From an uncultured Clostridia bacterium (GTDB lineage Bacteria; Bacillota; Clostridia; Oscillospirales; CAG-272): a stretch of 9,702 nt of DNA. Position numbers and translations under genes: made by a program. The notes under the pieces were generated by a model. That model was not told the DNA's origin and did no database searches. It saw only the letters and a list, made by a program, of their open reading frames with translations. Below, piece after piece: positions 1 through 6,405 of this stretch. The stretch's first letter is position 1, and every line of letters starts with the position of its first letter. The stretch lies in NCBI GenBank assembly GCA_947624945.1, contig CANQMJ010000089.1, positions 1 to 9,702 on the forward strand, read 5' to 3'.

Positions 1-1783
1 GCGGCTCACTCGGCGCAGTCGTTTCTGCGGGCGTCACCTCGGGCGTCTGCGTTTCGGGCGGCTCGGGCGTTTTTGTCGTTTCGGGAGTCCTCGTAGTTTC
101 GACGGGGGCTTTTGTCGTTTCAACGGGAGCGGGCGTCGTCTCGGCGGGCTTAGGAGACGTTGTCTCGGGCGGTACGGGCGTTTTTGTCGTTTCGGGAGTC
201 CTCGTAGTCTCGACGGGGGCTTTTGTCGTCTCAACGGGAGCAAGCGTCGTTTCGGCAGGCTTAGGAGCTGTCGTTTCGGGCGGTACCGTTGTTTCTTCTG
301 TGTCACCACCTTCTACGTCAAAATTAACCACGACCCGCATTGAGATCGGTTCTTTGCTGATGGTGTGCCCTGTAGGAATATAGTATATGATTCCGATTTT
401 ATCAAGTCTATAATCATATTCGTATTCAAGTGTGATTATACCGTTATCACCCAAGGTTTCCGAAAGCGCACCATACGGATAATCTACAATAATTTCTTCA
501 ATTTTAGAATAAATATCACTGCTTATAACTGCTGAAAGATCGAGTTCATAAACCTTTTCTTTTATCTTGCGTGCAGTTCCGATTTTATCTAATAATTGAT
601 TGCCAATAGTTACATCCCGTAAGCCCTTATTATTGGAAAGATCAAGCGAGCAGAGACTATTGCTGTAGCAATCTAAAGTTCTTAAAACATTATTGTTTGT
701 TAGATCGAGAGAGGTCAGATTGTTATTTGCACAATCCAAATTGACCAGCGTCGACAGTTTTGTTACATCGAGCGATATCAGCTTATTGTCACTGCAATAG
801 ACATCTGTCAATGCATTTGACTCAGGCAGTAAAAGTGACACAAGCTCATTATTTCGGCAATTAAGATTTCTCAACGAAGTGCATTTTGACAAATCAAGCG
901 ATGTCAGTTTATTGAAACGGCTGTCAAATGATGCAAGCAATGTTTGCGTTGAAAGATTTATTGAAGTAAGTATGTTGTTGCCACAGTAAAGAGTGACCAG
1001 CTTTGTATTTGATGAAAGATCAAGCGTTTCAATATTGTTGCCTCCACAATCGAGGTCGGCAAGAGCTGTTGCAGATGAAACGTCGAGCTTTGCAAGACTG
1101 TTGTTTGAACAAATCAATGTGGTGAGAAGCGGGTTATTTGAAACAACAATCTCGGTTAGAACATTGTCTGAGCAACGCACAGTCTCAAGCGCAGTATTCT
1201 TGGATAAATCAAGTTTTTCTAATATGTTTTCTTCGCAATCTAATTCCTTCAGCTTTGCACAGTTTGTGAGATCAAGTTCGGAAAGAATATTGCCTCCGCA
1301 ATTTAAATATGTGAGCTCGCCATTTATTGGAAGAGTGAGCTTGAGTATATTGTTTCCGTAACAGTTAATTTGTTGCAATTTCGTATTTTTTGTTAAATCG
1401 AGTTCTTTAAGGTAGTTGCGATGAACATCCAAATATTCAATGTTAGTGAAAAATTCTATACCTGTTAAATCAAAAATGTTTCGGCTATTTAGATATATAC
1501 TGCCTTTAACTACACCACCAACATCCAAACATTCTTCCAAGTCAAGGTACGTGTCTTTGTCCTTGTCAAATTCTTTTACATATTCCCTAAACACCTCGTC
1601 CGGGAAATTGATACTGTCGATATACAGCTTTTCCTCTTTGCCCTCCTCGACTAAAACGTGTGCGGGGGAGCCGTTGAATTCGCCGTTTTTTCCGTCAGCC
1701 GCGCTGACGACGATTGCGCCGATGATGGCGCATACTGCGATTGCCGCTGCCGCGATGAACAGCAGCTTTTTCTTTGATTTCAT
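1..1783 (-). CDS. Secreted leucine-rich-repeat surface protein (3' end cut by window edge)
   Basis: I read 594 codons open from the ATG at 1783 to base 1; the C-terminus is outside the window. The start follows GGAGG at 1794-1790. Residues 1-29 are a signal peptide: MKSKKK, then an Ala/Ile/Val core ending near VSAA. Residues 57-88 form an INFPDEVFREYVKEF-type module with an EF-hand-like loop at 73-84 (D73, D75, D77, Y79, D81, E84), which may bind calcium. Residues about 110-400 are LRRs in strict 21-residue register of the type LxxLxCxxNxLxxLDLSxN. Cys recurs at 141, 162, 183, 204, 225, 246, 267, 309, 330, 351 and 372, with Ser at 288. Residues 401-495 look like a small beta domain. From 496 a Pro/Thr/Glu stalk runs to the edge. 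Such proteins are usually secreted or surface-attached binding proteins; the ligand is unknown. The LRR core is AT-rich, while the signal and stalk codons are GC-rich. Confidence 0.9.
   Translation of the reverse strand, partial: MKSKKKLLFIAAAAIAVCAIIGAIVVSAADGKNGEFNGSPAHVLVEEGKEEKLYIDSINFPDEVFREYVKEFDKDKDTYLDLEECLDVGGVVKGSIYLNSRNIFDLTGIEFFTNIEYLDVHRNYLKELDLTKNTKLQQINCYGNNILKLTLPINGELTYLNCGGNILSELDLTNCAKLKELDCEENILEKLDLSKNTALETVRCSDNVLTEIVVSNNPLLTTLICSNNSLAKLDVSSATALADLDCGGNNIETLDLSSNTKLVTLYCGNNILTSINLSTQTLLASFDSRFNKLTSLDLSKCTSLRNLNCRNNELVSLLLPESNALTDVYCSDNKLISLDVTKLSTLVNLDCANNNLTSLDLTNNNVLRTLDCYSNSLCSLDLSNNKGLRDVTIGNQLLDKIGTARKIKEKVYELDLSAVISSDIYSKIEEIIVDYPYGALSETLGDNGIITLEYEYDYRLDKIGIIYYIPTGHTISKEPISMRVVVNFDVEGGDTEETTVPPETTAPKPAETTLAPVETTKAPVETTRTPETTKTPVPPETTSPKPAETTPAPVETTKAPVETTRTPETTKTPEPPETQTPEVTPAETTAPSEP
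59..280 (-). repeat. Two tandem 111-bp units encoding a 37-residue Pro/Thr stalk repeat
   Basis: Residues 502-538 and 539-575 of the LRR protein are two nearly identical 37-residue units, each starting PETT and built from KPAETT, APVETTK and TRTPETTKTP blocks. On the DNA the period is 111 bp: 280-170 and 169-59. The two units differ at only a few bases by eye, so the duplication is recent or kept alike by recombination. A third, diverged block (PETQTPEVTP) continues towards the edge. Function as an extended wall-spanning spacer is inferred from composition. Confidence 0.9.
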
Positions 1784-1818
1784 ATAGCCTCCATTTAATA
1801 AAACATAATGTTATATAT

Positions 1819-1834
1819 ACATGATAATACATGT
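1819..1834. promoter_or_regulatory. Possible operator: inverted repeat over the LRR promoter -10
   Basis: ACATG (1819-1823) and CATGT (1830-1834) are perfect inverted arms around a 6-base ATAATA spacer. The site covers the -10 box of the LRR promoter and lies in the divergent gap shared with the XRE regulator gene. XRE repressors often bind such short dyads, so control by the neighbouring protein is a plausible inference. Arms of five bases in AT-rich DNA can also arise by chance. Confidence 0.35.
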
Positions 1835-1849
1835 TGCATTAAATGTCAA
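1821..1849 (-). promoter_or_regulatory. Sigma-A promoter of the LRR gene
   Basis: On the minus strand, a perfect -35 TTGACA (1849-1844) is followed by a 17-base spacer and a -10 TATCAT (1826-1821, five of six consensus bases). The predicted start of transcription would be near 1814, leaving a leader of about 30 nt before the ATG at 1783. Confidence 0.75.
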
Positions 1850-1869
1850 TAAAACATTTTGTTTTAGGA

Positions 1870-1875
1870 TATACT
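1870..1875 (+). promoter_or_regulatory. Possible -10 box for the XRE gene
   Basis: TATACT at 1870-1875 matches five of six consensus -10 bases and would start a short leader (about 20 nt) before the ATG at 1905. No good -35 lies 16-18 bases upstream (the best is roughly TCAATA at 1846-1851). The promoter would be weak or activator-dependent, or lie elsewhere. Confidence 0.35.
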
Positions 1876-1904
1876 TTTTTTAGAAAGCGTAAAGGGGGCA
1901 GAAT

Positions 1905-2129
1905 ATGTATAAACGTCTGCGCGATCTGCGCGAGGACGGCGACCTGACGCAGCGTCAGATCGCGGAATATCTGAACTGTACGCAGGTCTGCTACTCCTTT
2001 TACGAAATAGGCAGGCGCGAGCTCCCCACCGAGGTGCTCATCAAGCTCGCCGAGTTCTACCACACGAGCACCGACTACCTGCTCGGCCTCACCGACGAAA
2101 AGTCGCCGTACCCGCCGCCCAAACGGTAA
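1905..2129 (+). CDS. Small XRE-family helix-turn-helix transcriptional regulator
   Basis: This 74-residue protein is a single HTH_3/XRE (lambda Cro/C1-like) DNA-binding domain with almost nothing added. Residues 5-13 (RLRDLREDG) are helix 1. LTQRQIAEYLNCTQVCYSFYE (from about residue 14) is the helix-turn-helix. ELPTEVLIKLAEFYHTSTDYLLGLTD (from about 39) is the family's standard end, and a short PYPPPKR tail follows. The ATG is preceded by AAAGGGGG (1891-1898). It lies divergently to the LRR gene across a 121-bp gap and has its own terminator, so it is probably a one-gene unit. Family members bind DNA as dimers and many repress their own or adjacent promoters. Regulation of the LRR gene is an inference from position only. 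It lacks a peptide-sensing or enzymatic domain. Confidence 0.9.
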   Translation: MYKRLRDLREDGDLTQRQIAEYLNCTQVCYSFYEIGRRELPTEVLIKLAEFYHTSTDYLLGLTDEKSPYPPPKR

Positions 2130-2133
2130 ATGC

Positions 2134-2151
2134 GCCGCCGGGCGGCTTTTT
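2134..2151 (+). terminator. Rho-independent terminator after the XRE gene
   Basis: A GC-only stem, GCCGC (2134-2138) with GCGGC (2142-2146) and a 3-base loop, is followed at once by five T. It starts four bases past the TAA of the XRE gene, so it separates that gene from gpmI. Confidence 0.75.
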
Positions 2152-2174
2152 CGCGCGCGTTTTGCGATTTGTAC

Positions 2175-2203
2175 TTGCAACTTCGCGCGCGCCGCGCTAT
2201 AAT
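2175..2203 (+). promoter_or_regulatory. Sigma-A promoter of gpmI
   Basis: TTGCAA (2175-2180) and a perfect TATAAT (2198-2203) are separated by 17 bases. This predicts a leader of about 40 nt to the ATG at 2250. Confidence 0.85.
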
Positions 2204-2249
2204 ATAGGAGAAAAATCCCGCGCTTTGCGGTCCCGAAAGGAATAAACTT

Positions 2250-3905
2250 ATGCAGGCTTTGAAGAAAAACGAAAAATTCGCGGGCGTCCGCGGTCCCGTC
2301 CTCACGATAGTGATGGACGGCGTCGGACTCGCCCCCGCCGGCGACGGCAACGCAGTGTCGGAATCGTATACGCCGACGCTCGATATGCTGATGAAATCGT
2401 ATCCGAACATCACCCTCCGCGCTCACGGCACCGCAGTCGGCCTTCCGACCGACGACGACATGGGCAACTCCGAGGTCGGCCACAACGCGCTCGGCTCCGG
2501 TCAGGTGTTCGCGCAGGGCGCCAAGCTCGTGACGCAGTCGATAGAGTCCGGCAAGCTGTTCGCGTCCGCGACGTGGCAGAAGGTGGTCGGCAACGTGAAG
2601 GAGCACGGCTCGACGCTGCACTTCCTCGGCCTTTTCTCCGACGGCAACGTCCATTCGCACATCGACCACCTCAAGGCGATGATAGAGCACGCGAAGGCGG
2701 ACGGCGTGCGCCGCGTGCGCATACATACGCTGCTTGACGGCCGCGACGTCGGCGAGACGTCGGCGCTCGAATATGTGGAGCCGTTCGAGGAGTTCATCGC
2801 GGGTCTGCGCGACGCGGACTTTGACGTGAAGATCGCGTCCGGCGGCGGCAGAATGAACATCACGATGGACCGCTATGAGGCGAACTGGTCGATGGTGGAG
2901 CGCGGCTGGGCGTGCCATGTGCTCGGTGAGGGCAGACAGTTCGCGTCCGCGAAGGAGGCTATCGAGACGTACCGCGCCGAGGCGCCCGTGCTCGATCAGG
3001 ATCTTCCCGCGTTCGTCATCGCCGAGGACGGCAAGCCGGTCGGCACCGTCAACGACGGCGACAGCGTCATATTCTACAACTTCCGCGGCGACCGCGCGCT
3101 CGAGATATCGCGCTCGTTCGAGGGCGGACCCGATTTCGACAAATTCGACCGCAAGCGCGTACCCGACGTAGTCTACGCCGGTATGCTCGAGTACGACGGC
3201 GACCTCCACATACCGAAGAATTACCTTGTCGCGCCGCCGGAGATATCGAACACGATGGGCGAGTACCTCGCCGCGACGGGAGTTCGCTCGTACGCTATAT
3301 CGGAGACGCAGAAGTACGGACACGTGACGTATTTCTGGAACGGCAACAGGAGCGGCAAATTCAGCGAGGAGCTCGAAACGTACGTCGAGATACCGTCCGA
3401 CGTGGTGCCGTTCGAGCAGCGCCCGTGGATGAAGTGCGCGGAGATAACGGACGCGCTGCTCGAGGCTTTGCGTTCGGGCAAATACGACTGCCTGCGCGTC
3501 AACTTCCCGAACGGCGACATGGTCGGTCACACCGGCAACTATGAGGCGACGCGCTGCGGACTCGAGGGCATGGACCTCCAGCTTCGCCGCATCCTCGACG
3601 TCGTCGACGAGGTGCACGGCGTCGCGCTCATAACCGCCGACCACGGCAACGCGGACGAGATGTACGAGCTCGACAAGAAAACGAAGCAGCCCAAGCTGTC
3701 GGCGGACGGCAAGCCGAAGGCGAAGACGAGCCATTCGCTCAATCGCGTGCCGTTCATCGTCTACGACAACGAAAACGCCGATAAGTACACGCTTAAAGGC
3801 GACACCGGCACGTTCGGTCTCGCCAACGTCGCCGCCACCGTCGTCAACCTCCTCGGCTACGACGCCCCGTCCATGTGGAACGAGAGTTTGATCGAAATTA
3901 AATGA
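2250..3905 (+). CDS. gpmI: 2,3-bisphosphoglycerate-independent phosphoglycerate mutase
   Basis: This cytoplasmic enzyme interconverts 3- and 2-phosphoglycerate in glycolysis and gluconeogenesis through a phosphoserine intermediate and two divalent metals (Mn or similar). All expected ligands of the alkaline-phosphatase-type fold are visible: D23 (MDGVG), nucleophile S74 (MGNSEVGH), D423 and H427 (DMVGHTGNYEA), D464 and H465 (ITADHGNADEM) and H495 (KTSH). Substrate-domain motifs include FSDGNVHSHIDHL (129-141) and HTLLDGRDVGETSALEY (from 159). At 551 residues it is longer than the roughly 510-residue Bacillus form. It has an N-terminal extension before the first metal Asp and an insert (KKTKQPKLSADGKPKAK) before KTSH. 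This recalls the longer plant/kinetoplastid/spirochaete-like class, an assignment made from memory. The start uses AAAGGA at 2236-2241. It is monocistronic, between a terminator and a 38-bp hairpin. Confidence 0.97.
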   Translation: MQALKKNEKFAGVRGPVLTIVMDGVGLAPAGDGNAVSESYTPTLDMLMKSYPNITLRAHGTAVGLPTDDDMGNSEVGHNALGSGQVFAQGAKLVTQSIESGKLFASATWQKVVGNVKEHGSTLHFLGLFSDGNVHSHIDHLKAMIEHAKADGVRRVRIHTLLDGRDVGETSALEYVEPFEEFIAGLRDADFDVKIASGGGRMNITMDRYEANWSMVERGWACHVLGEGRQFASAKEAIETYRAEAPVLDQDLPAFVIAEDGKPVGTVNDGDSVIFYNFRGDRALEISRSFEGGPDFDKFDRKRVPDVVYAGMLEYDGDLHIPKNYLVAPPEISNTMGEYLAATGVRSYAISETQKYGHVTYFWNGNRSGKFSEELETYVEIPSDVVPFEQRPWMKCAEITDALLEALRSGKYDCLRVNFPNGDMVGHTGNYEATRCGLEGMDLQLRRILDVVDEVHGVALITADHGNADEMYELDKKTKQPKLSADGKPKAKTSHSLNRVPFIVYDNENADKYTLKGDTGTFGLANVAATVVNLLGYDAPSMWNESLIEIK

Positions 3906-3912
3906 GTTCTTT

Positions 3913-3950
3913 GCGAGAGGGAAACTTTTTACAAAAAGTTTCCCTCTCGC
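3913..3950. terminator. Perfect 18-bp-arm hairpin after gpmI
   Basis: The arms 3913-3930 and 3933-3950 are perfectly complementary around AC. The outer part is GCGAGAGGGAAAC and the inner part an A/T tract. It begins eight bases after the gpmI stop. There is no U-tract after the stem on the plus strand, so termination would have to use the U-run within the hairpin, or it may act for transcripts from either side. The inner GGGAAACTT sequence is shared with the palindrome at 4383-4430 and marks the outer end of repeat copy A. Confidence 0.6.
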
Positions 3951-4073
3951 GCTCTCCTTTCAAAAAATTTTATGACATTTTTTCTTTTTTTACAAAGTAA
4001 ACGAAAACAATATCCTCGGAGATAGCTTAAGATAAGCACTGATCGGTCCGTTTTTGGAGAAGGTAGCATCTCC
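3951..4073 (-). repeat. Interspersed repeat copy A (inverted)
   Basis: Read on the minus strand from 4073, this matches the other three copies in order: ACCTTCTCCAAAAACGGACC, TTATCTTAAGCTATCTCCGA, GGATATTGTTTTCG, then an A-rich stretch, ATAAAATTTTTTGAAAGG and a purine-rich GAGAG end. It is closest by eye to copy D (7571-7728). It carries no convincing gene. Short open frames across it stay open in the other copies but lack ribosome sites. Confidence 0.8.
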
Positions 4074-4093
4074 TCGCCATGCTCGGAGATGCT
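4065..4093. repeat. Hairpin joining repeat copies A and B head to head
   Basis: AGCATCTCC (4065-4073) and GGAGATGCT (4085-4093) pair perfectly around an 11-base loop. Beyond them the pairing continues imperfectly as copies A and B run outwards in opposite directions. The result is an imperfect inverted repeat of about 255 bp (3951-4207). Confidence 0.75.
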
Positions 4094-4215
4094 CTTCGCA
4101 CAAAAGCGGACCAAATCTGATTATATTAAGTTCTCTCTGAAGATATTGTTTTCGGTTGCTTTTCAAAAACAAAACTCGTAACAAAAATTCTTGAAAAGAG
4201 AGGGAGTGCAGAGGG
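4085..4215 (+). repeat. Interspersed repeat copy B (direct, most diverged)
   Basis: This has the same order of blocks as copies C and D: CAAAAGCGGACCAAAT, ATATTAAGTTCTCTCTGAAG, ATATTGTTTTCGGTTGCTTT, CAAAAATTCTTGAAAAG and a purine-rich GAGAGGGAGTGCAGAGGG end. At its distal end only half of the usual GGGAAACTTCTT palindrome is present (about 4216-4234), and then copy C starts. Confidence 0.75.
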
Positions 4216-4235
4216 AGAGGAAAACTTCTTTGATT

Positions 4236-4382
4236 GGAGGACCCCTTTTTGTAAAAGGTGTCCTCCACTTCTCCAAAAGCGGACTAAATAGTGTTTATCT
4301 TAAGTTCTCTCCGAAAATATTGTTCTCGTTTGCCTTTCAAAAAAGAAAAACTGTAATAAAAATTCTTGAAAGGTGGGAGGGT
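4236..4382 (+). repeat. Interspersed repeat copy C with 5' hairpin
   Basis: It opens with a hairpin at 4236-4266: GGAGGAC paired with GTCCTCC, a C/T mismatch, then CCTTTT paired with AAAAGG around TGT. The core follows: ACTTCTCCAAAAGCGGACTA, AATAGTGTTTATCTTAAG, TTCTCTCCGAAAATATTG, AAAATTCTTGAAAGG. It runs directly into the palindrome at 4383-4430. It is very similar to copy D over about 125 bases, although D lies 3.3 kb away. Confidence 0.85.
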
Positions 4383-4430
4383 GCAGGGAGGGCGGGAAAC
4401 TTCTTATAAGAAGTTTCCCGCCCTCCCTGC
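4383..4430. terminator. 48-bp perfect palindrome after pepF, end of repeat copy C
   Basis: Bases 4383-4406 are the exact reverse complement of 4407-4430, centred on TTATAA, with GCAGGGAGGGCGGGAAAC as the outer arm. It lies six bases beyond the pepF stop codon. In RNA of either strand it would give a stem of about 21 bp with a tiny loop. It probably ends pepF transcription and blocks read-through from the plus strand. There is no strong U-tract on the pepF strand, so this is less typical than a standard terminator. Confidence 0.7.
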
Positions 4431-4436
4431 GTTATT

Positions 4437-6233
4437 TTAACTATTATAAATCTCCCTAAACTGCTTTATCGTATCGGCGAAGTCGGCGATGGCGTCCTCG
4501 ATGACGGCGGGGTCGGACATGTCGATATCGGCGACTTTGAGGCTGTCGAGTGGCGATTTAGAGCCGCCGCAGCGCAGAAATTCGAGGTACTTGCCGATAT
4601 AGGCGTCTCCCTCCGTTTCGATGCGCTTCACTATCGACGACGCGGCGGAGATGCAGGTCGCGTACTTGTAGACGTAGAAGAACATGTAGAAGTGCGGTAT
4701 GCGCATCCACTCATACGCGATATCGTCGTCGCATACGACGTCGGGGCCGAAGTAACGCTTCACTATTTCATAGTACTTTTCGCACAGAACGTCGCGCGTC
4801 AGCGTCTGTCCCGCCTCGCACATCGCGTGTATGTCGCGCTCGAACTCGGCGAACATCGTCTGACGGAACAGCGTGCCCTTGTAAGTTTCGAGCAGCTGAT
4901 TCAGTATCGACAGCTTTTCCTCGCGGCTTTCGGACTCGCGCAGCTTCTTGTGCGCGAAGATGAGCTCGTTCACCGTCGACGCCACCTCTGCGACGAATAT
5001 TTTATACTCGGAGTCCTGCGGCGTATTGTGTTTGCGCGAGAAATAGGAATGCATCGAATGTCCCGCCTCGTGCGCGAGCGTCGATATGTCGTCGAGCGTC
5101 TCGGTGTAGTTGAGCAGTATGTACGGCTCCGTGTCGTAGCAGCCGCCGCTGTATGCGCCGCTGCGCTTGCCGCGGCTCGGGTATACGTCGACCCAGCGCT
5201 TCTCCTTGATGCCCGCTTCGAGCACGTCGTGATACTCGGAGCCGAATATCTTCAGCGCGTCGAGCACTTCCTCGACCGCTTCCTCGTACGTGTACGTCTT
5301 GGTACATTCGCCGATAAGAGGCGTGTAGATGTCGTAGAGGTGATATCTCGACAGCCCGAGAACTTCCTTTTTGAGCTTGTAGTAGTCGTAGAGCACGGGA
5401 AGATGCTCGTTCACCGTCGATATGAGCGTGTTGTATATGACGGGCGTGACCTCGTCGGCGTAGACGGAGCACTGCAGGCTCGAATCATATCCGCGCACCT
5501 TCGACGACGTCGTGCGCTCCTTCAAAAACGCGTTCATCAGCGCCGCGAACGTGTTGCCGTACTGCTTGTACGTCTCGTACATCTTCGTGAACGCGGCGCG
5601 GCGGACGCGGCGGTCCGCGGACATCAAAAACGTAACGTAGTTTGCGTCGGTGAGATGCACTTTTTTGCCGTCCTCGCCCTTTATGTAGCCGAAGTCGATG
5701 TCGGCGTTGGCGAACGTGGAGCGTATCTGACCGTAGCCGCCGATGCCGCGGTCGAGGTTGGCGAGCAGGCGCTCGTTGTCGTCCGACAGCGTGTAAGGCT
5801 TGTAGCGGCGGCTGCCGTCTATGGCGCGCACATACGCTTTCAGCTCGGGGCATTCCTCATACCACCGTCCGAGCGTCTCCTCGTCGAGCGATATGAGCGC
5901 CGGTGACACGAAGTAGGACGCGGCGCCCGCGTCGTTGGCGAGTTCCATGACTCTGCCCTCGAGCGCAAGCGCGCCGTTGTCGGACGTATCGAGATCCGAC
6001 GACAGGCTCGTATACGTGAACAGCTTCGATATTATGCGGTCGAGACGCACCGAATCTTCGAGGCAGGAGAGCAGCCCAGCCGCCGACTCCTTCATCGTTC
6101 CCTCGTGCGCGGGGAATTTTTCTATGATCTCCTTCGCCGCCGAATAATCGCGCTCGAACGCGTCAGCGTCCGCGTATATCGCGGTGAGGTCCCATTTGTA
6201 TTTCGCGGGTATTTCCGCTCTGTTTTCAGTCAT
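4437..6233 (-). CDS. pepF: Oligoendopeptidase F (M3 family zinc metallopeptidase)
   Basis: This cytoplasmic zinc peptidase cleaves short peptides and is involved in peptide recycling. Its 598 residues are the usual length for the M3B PepF family. The zinc site is HEAGH at 388-392, with the third ligand E416 (FVAEVASTVNE) 24 residues after the second His, as expected for M3 enzymes. Other family signatures are KRSGAYSGGCY (356-366) before the active site and RIPHFYMFFYVYKYATCISA near the C-terminus, which helps shape the substrate channel. The N-terminal 110 residues are helical. There is no signal peptide. The start at 6233 follows AAGGAG (6246-6241). It is transcribed alone from a consensus promoter, divergent from the gene at 6406, and ends at a 48-bp palindrome convergent with gpmI. 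Confidence 0.96.
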   Translation of the reverse strand: MTENRAEIPAKYKWDLTAIYADADAFERDYSAAKEIIEKFPAHEGTMKESAAGLLSCLEDSVRLDRIISKLFTYTSLSSDLDTSDNGALALEGRVMELANDAGAASYFVSPALISLDEETLGRWYEECPELKAYVRAIDGSRRYKPYTLSDDNERLLANLDRGIGGYGQIRSTFANADIDFGYIKGEDGKKVHLTDANYVTFLMSADRRVRRAAFTKMYETYKQYGNTFAALMNAFLKERTTSSKVRGYDSSLQCSVYADEVTPVIYNTLISTVNEHLPVLYDYYKLKKEVLGLSRYHLYDIYTPLIGECTKTYTYEEAVEEVLDALKIFGSEYHDVLEAGIKEKRWVDVYPSRGKRSGAYSGGCYDTEPYILLNYTETLDDISTLAHEAGHSMHSYFSRKHNTPQDSEYKIFVAEVASTVNELIFAHKKLRESESREEKLSILNQLLETYKGTLFRQTMFAEFERDIHAMCEAGQTLTRDVLCEKYYEIVKRYFGPDVVCDDDIAYEWMRIPHFYMFFYVYKYATCISAASSIVKRIETEGDAYIGKYLEFLRCGGSKSPLDSLKVADIDMSDPAVIEDAIADFADTIKQFREIYNS

Positions 6234-6259
6234 GTCCGGTCTCCTTTTTCGTTTTTATT

Positions 6260-6288
6260 ATTATAGTAAATATCAGCTCCCGTGTCAA
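6260..6288 (-). promoter_or_regulatory. Consensus sigma-A promoter of pepF
   Basis: On the minus strand, TTGACA (6288-6283), exactly 17 bases, then TATAAT (6265-6260): both hexamers are perfect. The leader to the ATG at 6233 would be about 20 nt. Confidence 0.9.
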
Positions 6289-6339
6289 TCACATATGCGG
6301 CACATTATGATGTTTTCAACAAAGTTTTTGCCGCGAACG

Positions 6340-6356
6340 ATTGACAAAGCGTCAAT
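6340..6356. promoter_or_regulatory. Operator-like dyad over the -35 of the 6406 promoter
   Basis: ATTGAC and GTCAAT are perfect 6-base inverted arms around AAAGC. The left arm contains most of the -35 TTGACA, so a bound dimer would block the promoter. The binding protein is unknown. Confidence 0.4.
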
Positions 6357-6369
6357 AGTGTTGTAAAAT
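6341..6369 (+). promoter_or_regulatory. Sigma-A promoter of the surface-protein gene at 6406
   Basis: TTGACA (6341-6346), 17 bases, then TAAAAT (6364-6369, five of six). The leader would be about 30 nt, with GGAGG at 6396-6400 before the ATG. Confidence 0.8.
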
Positions 6370-6405
6370 CAAATCAGGACATAAACTTTACCTGCGGAGG
6401 AAAAC

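Noticed and set aside
59..280. A CRISPR-like array at the left edge
   Set aside because: The units are directly adjacent 111-bp coding repeats in one reading frame, without unique spacers.
993..1787. Two plus-strand open frames (993-1361, 1440-1787) opposite the LRR gene
   Set aside because: The minus strand carries a continuous LRR reading frame with signal peptide and regular repeats. The plus frames are Ser/Phe-rich complements of the LRR codons.
1839..3734. A 631-codon open frame antisense to gpmI
   Set aside because: It is a shadow of GC-rich codon usage. The product is an Arg/Val/Ala-rich low-complexity sequence with no domain, and gpmI on the other strand has all its catalytic residues.
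3990..4409. Small proteins encoded by the repeat copies (shared LKxSPxILFS peptide in copies A, C and D)
   Set aside because: The peptide similarity follows from the DNA repeat. The frames have different starts and ends, no ribosome sites, and run through hairpin arms.
3906..4436. An insertion sequence or transposase remnant in the repeat block
   Set aside because: There is no transposase-like peptide and no flanking target-site duplication that I can see. The interval is explained by repeat copies and palindromes.
4692..5906. A 404-codon open frame antisense to pepF
   Set aside because: It is a mirror of pepF codon bias, with no ribosome site and no recognisable motif; pepF is intact on the opposite strand.
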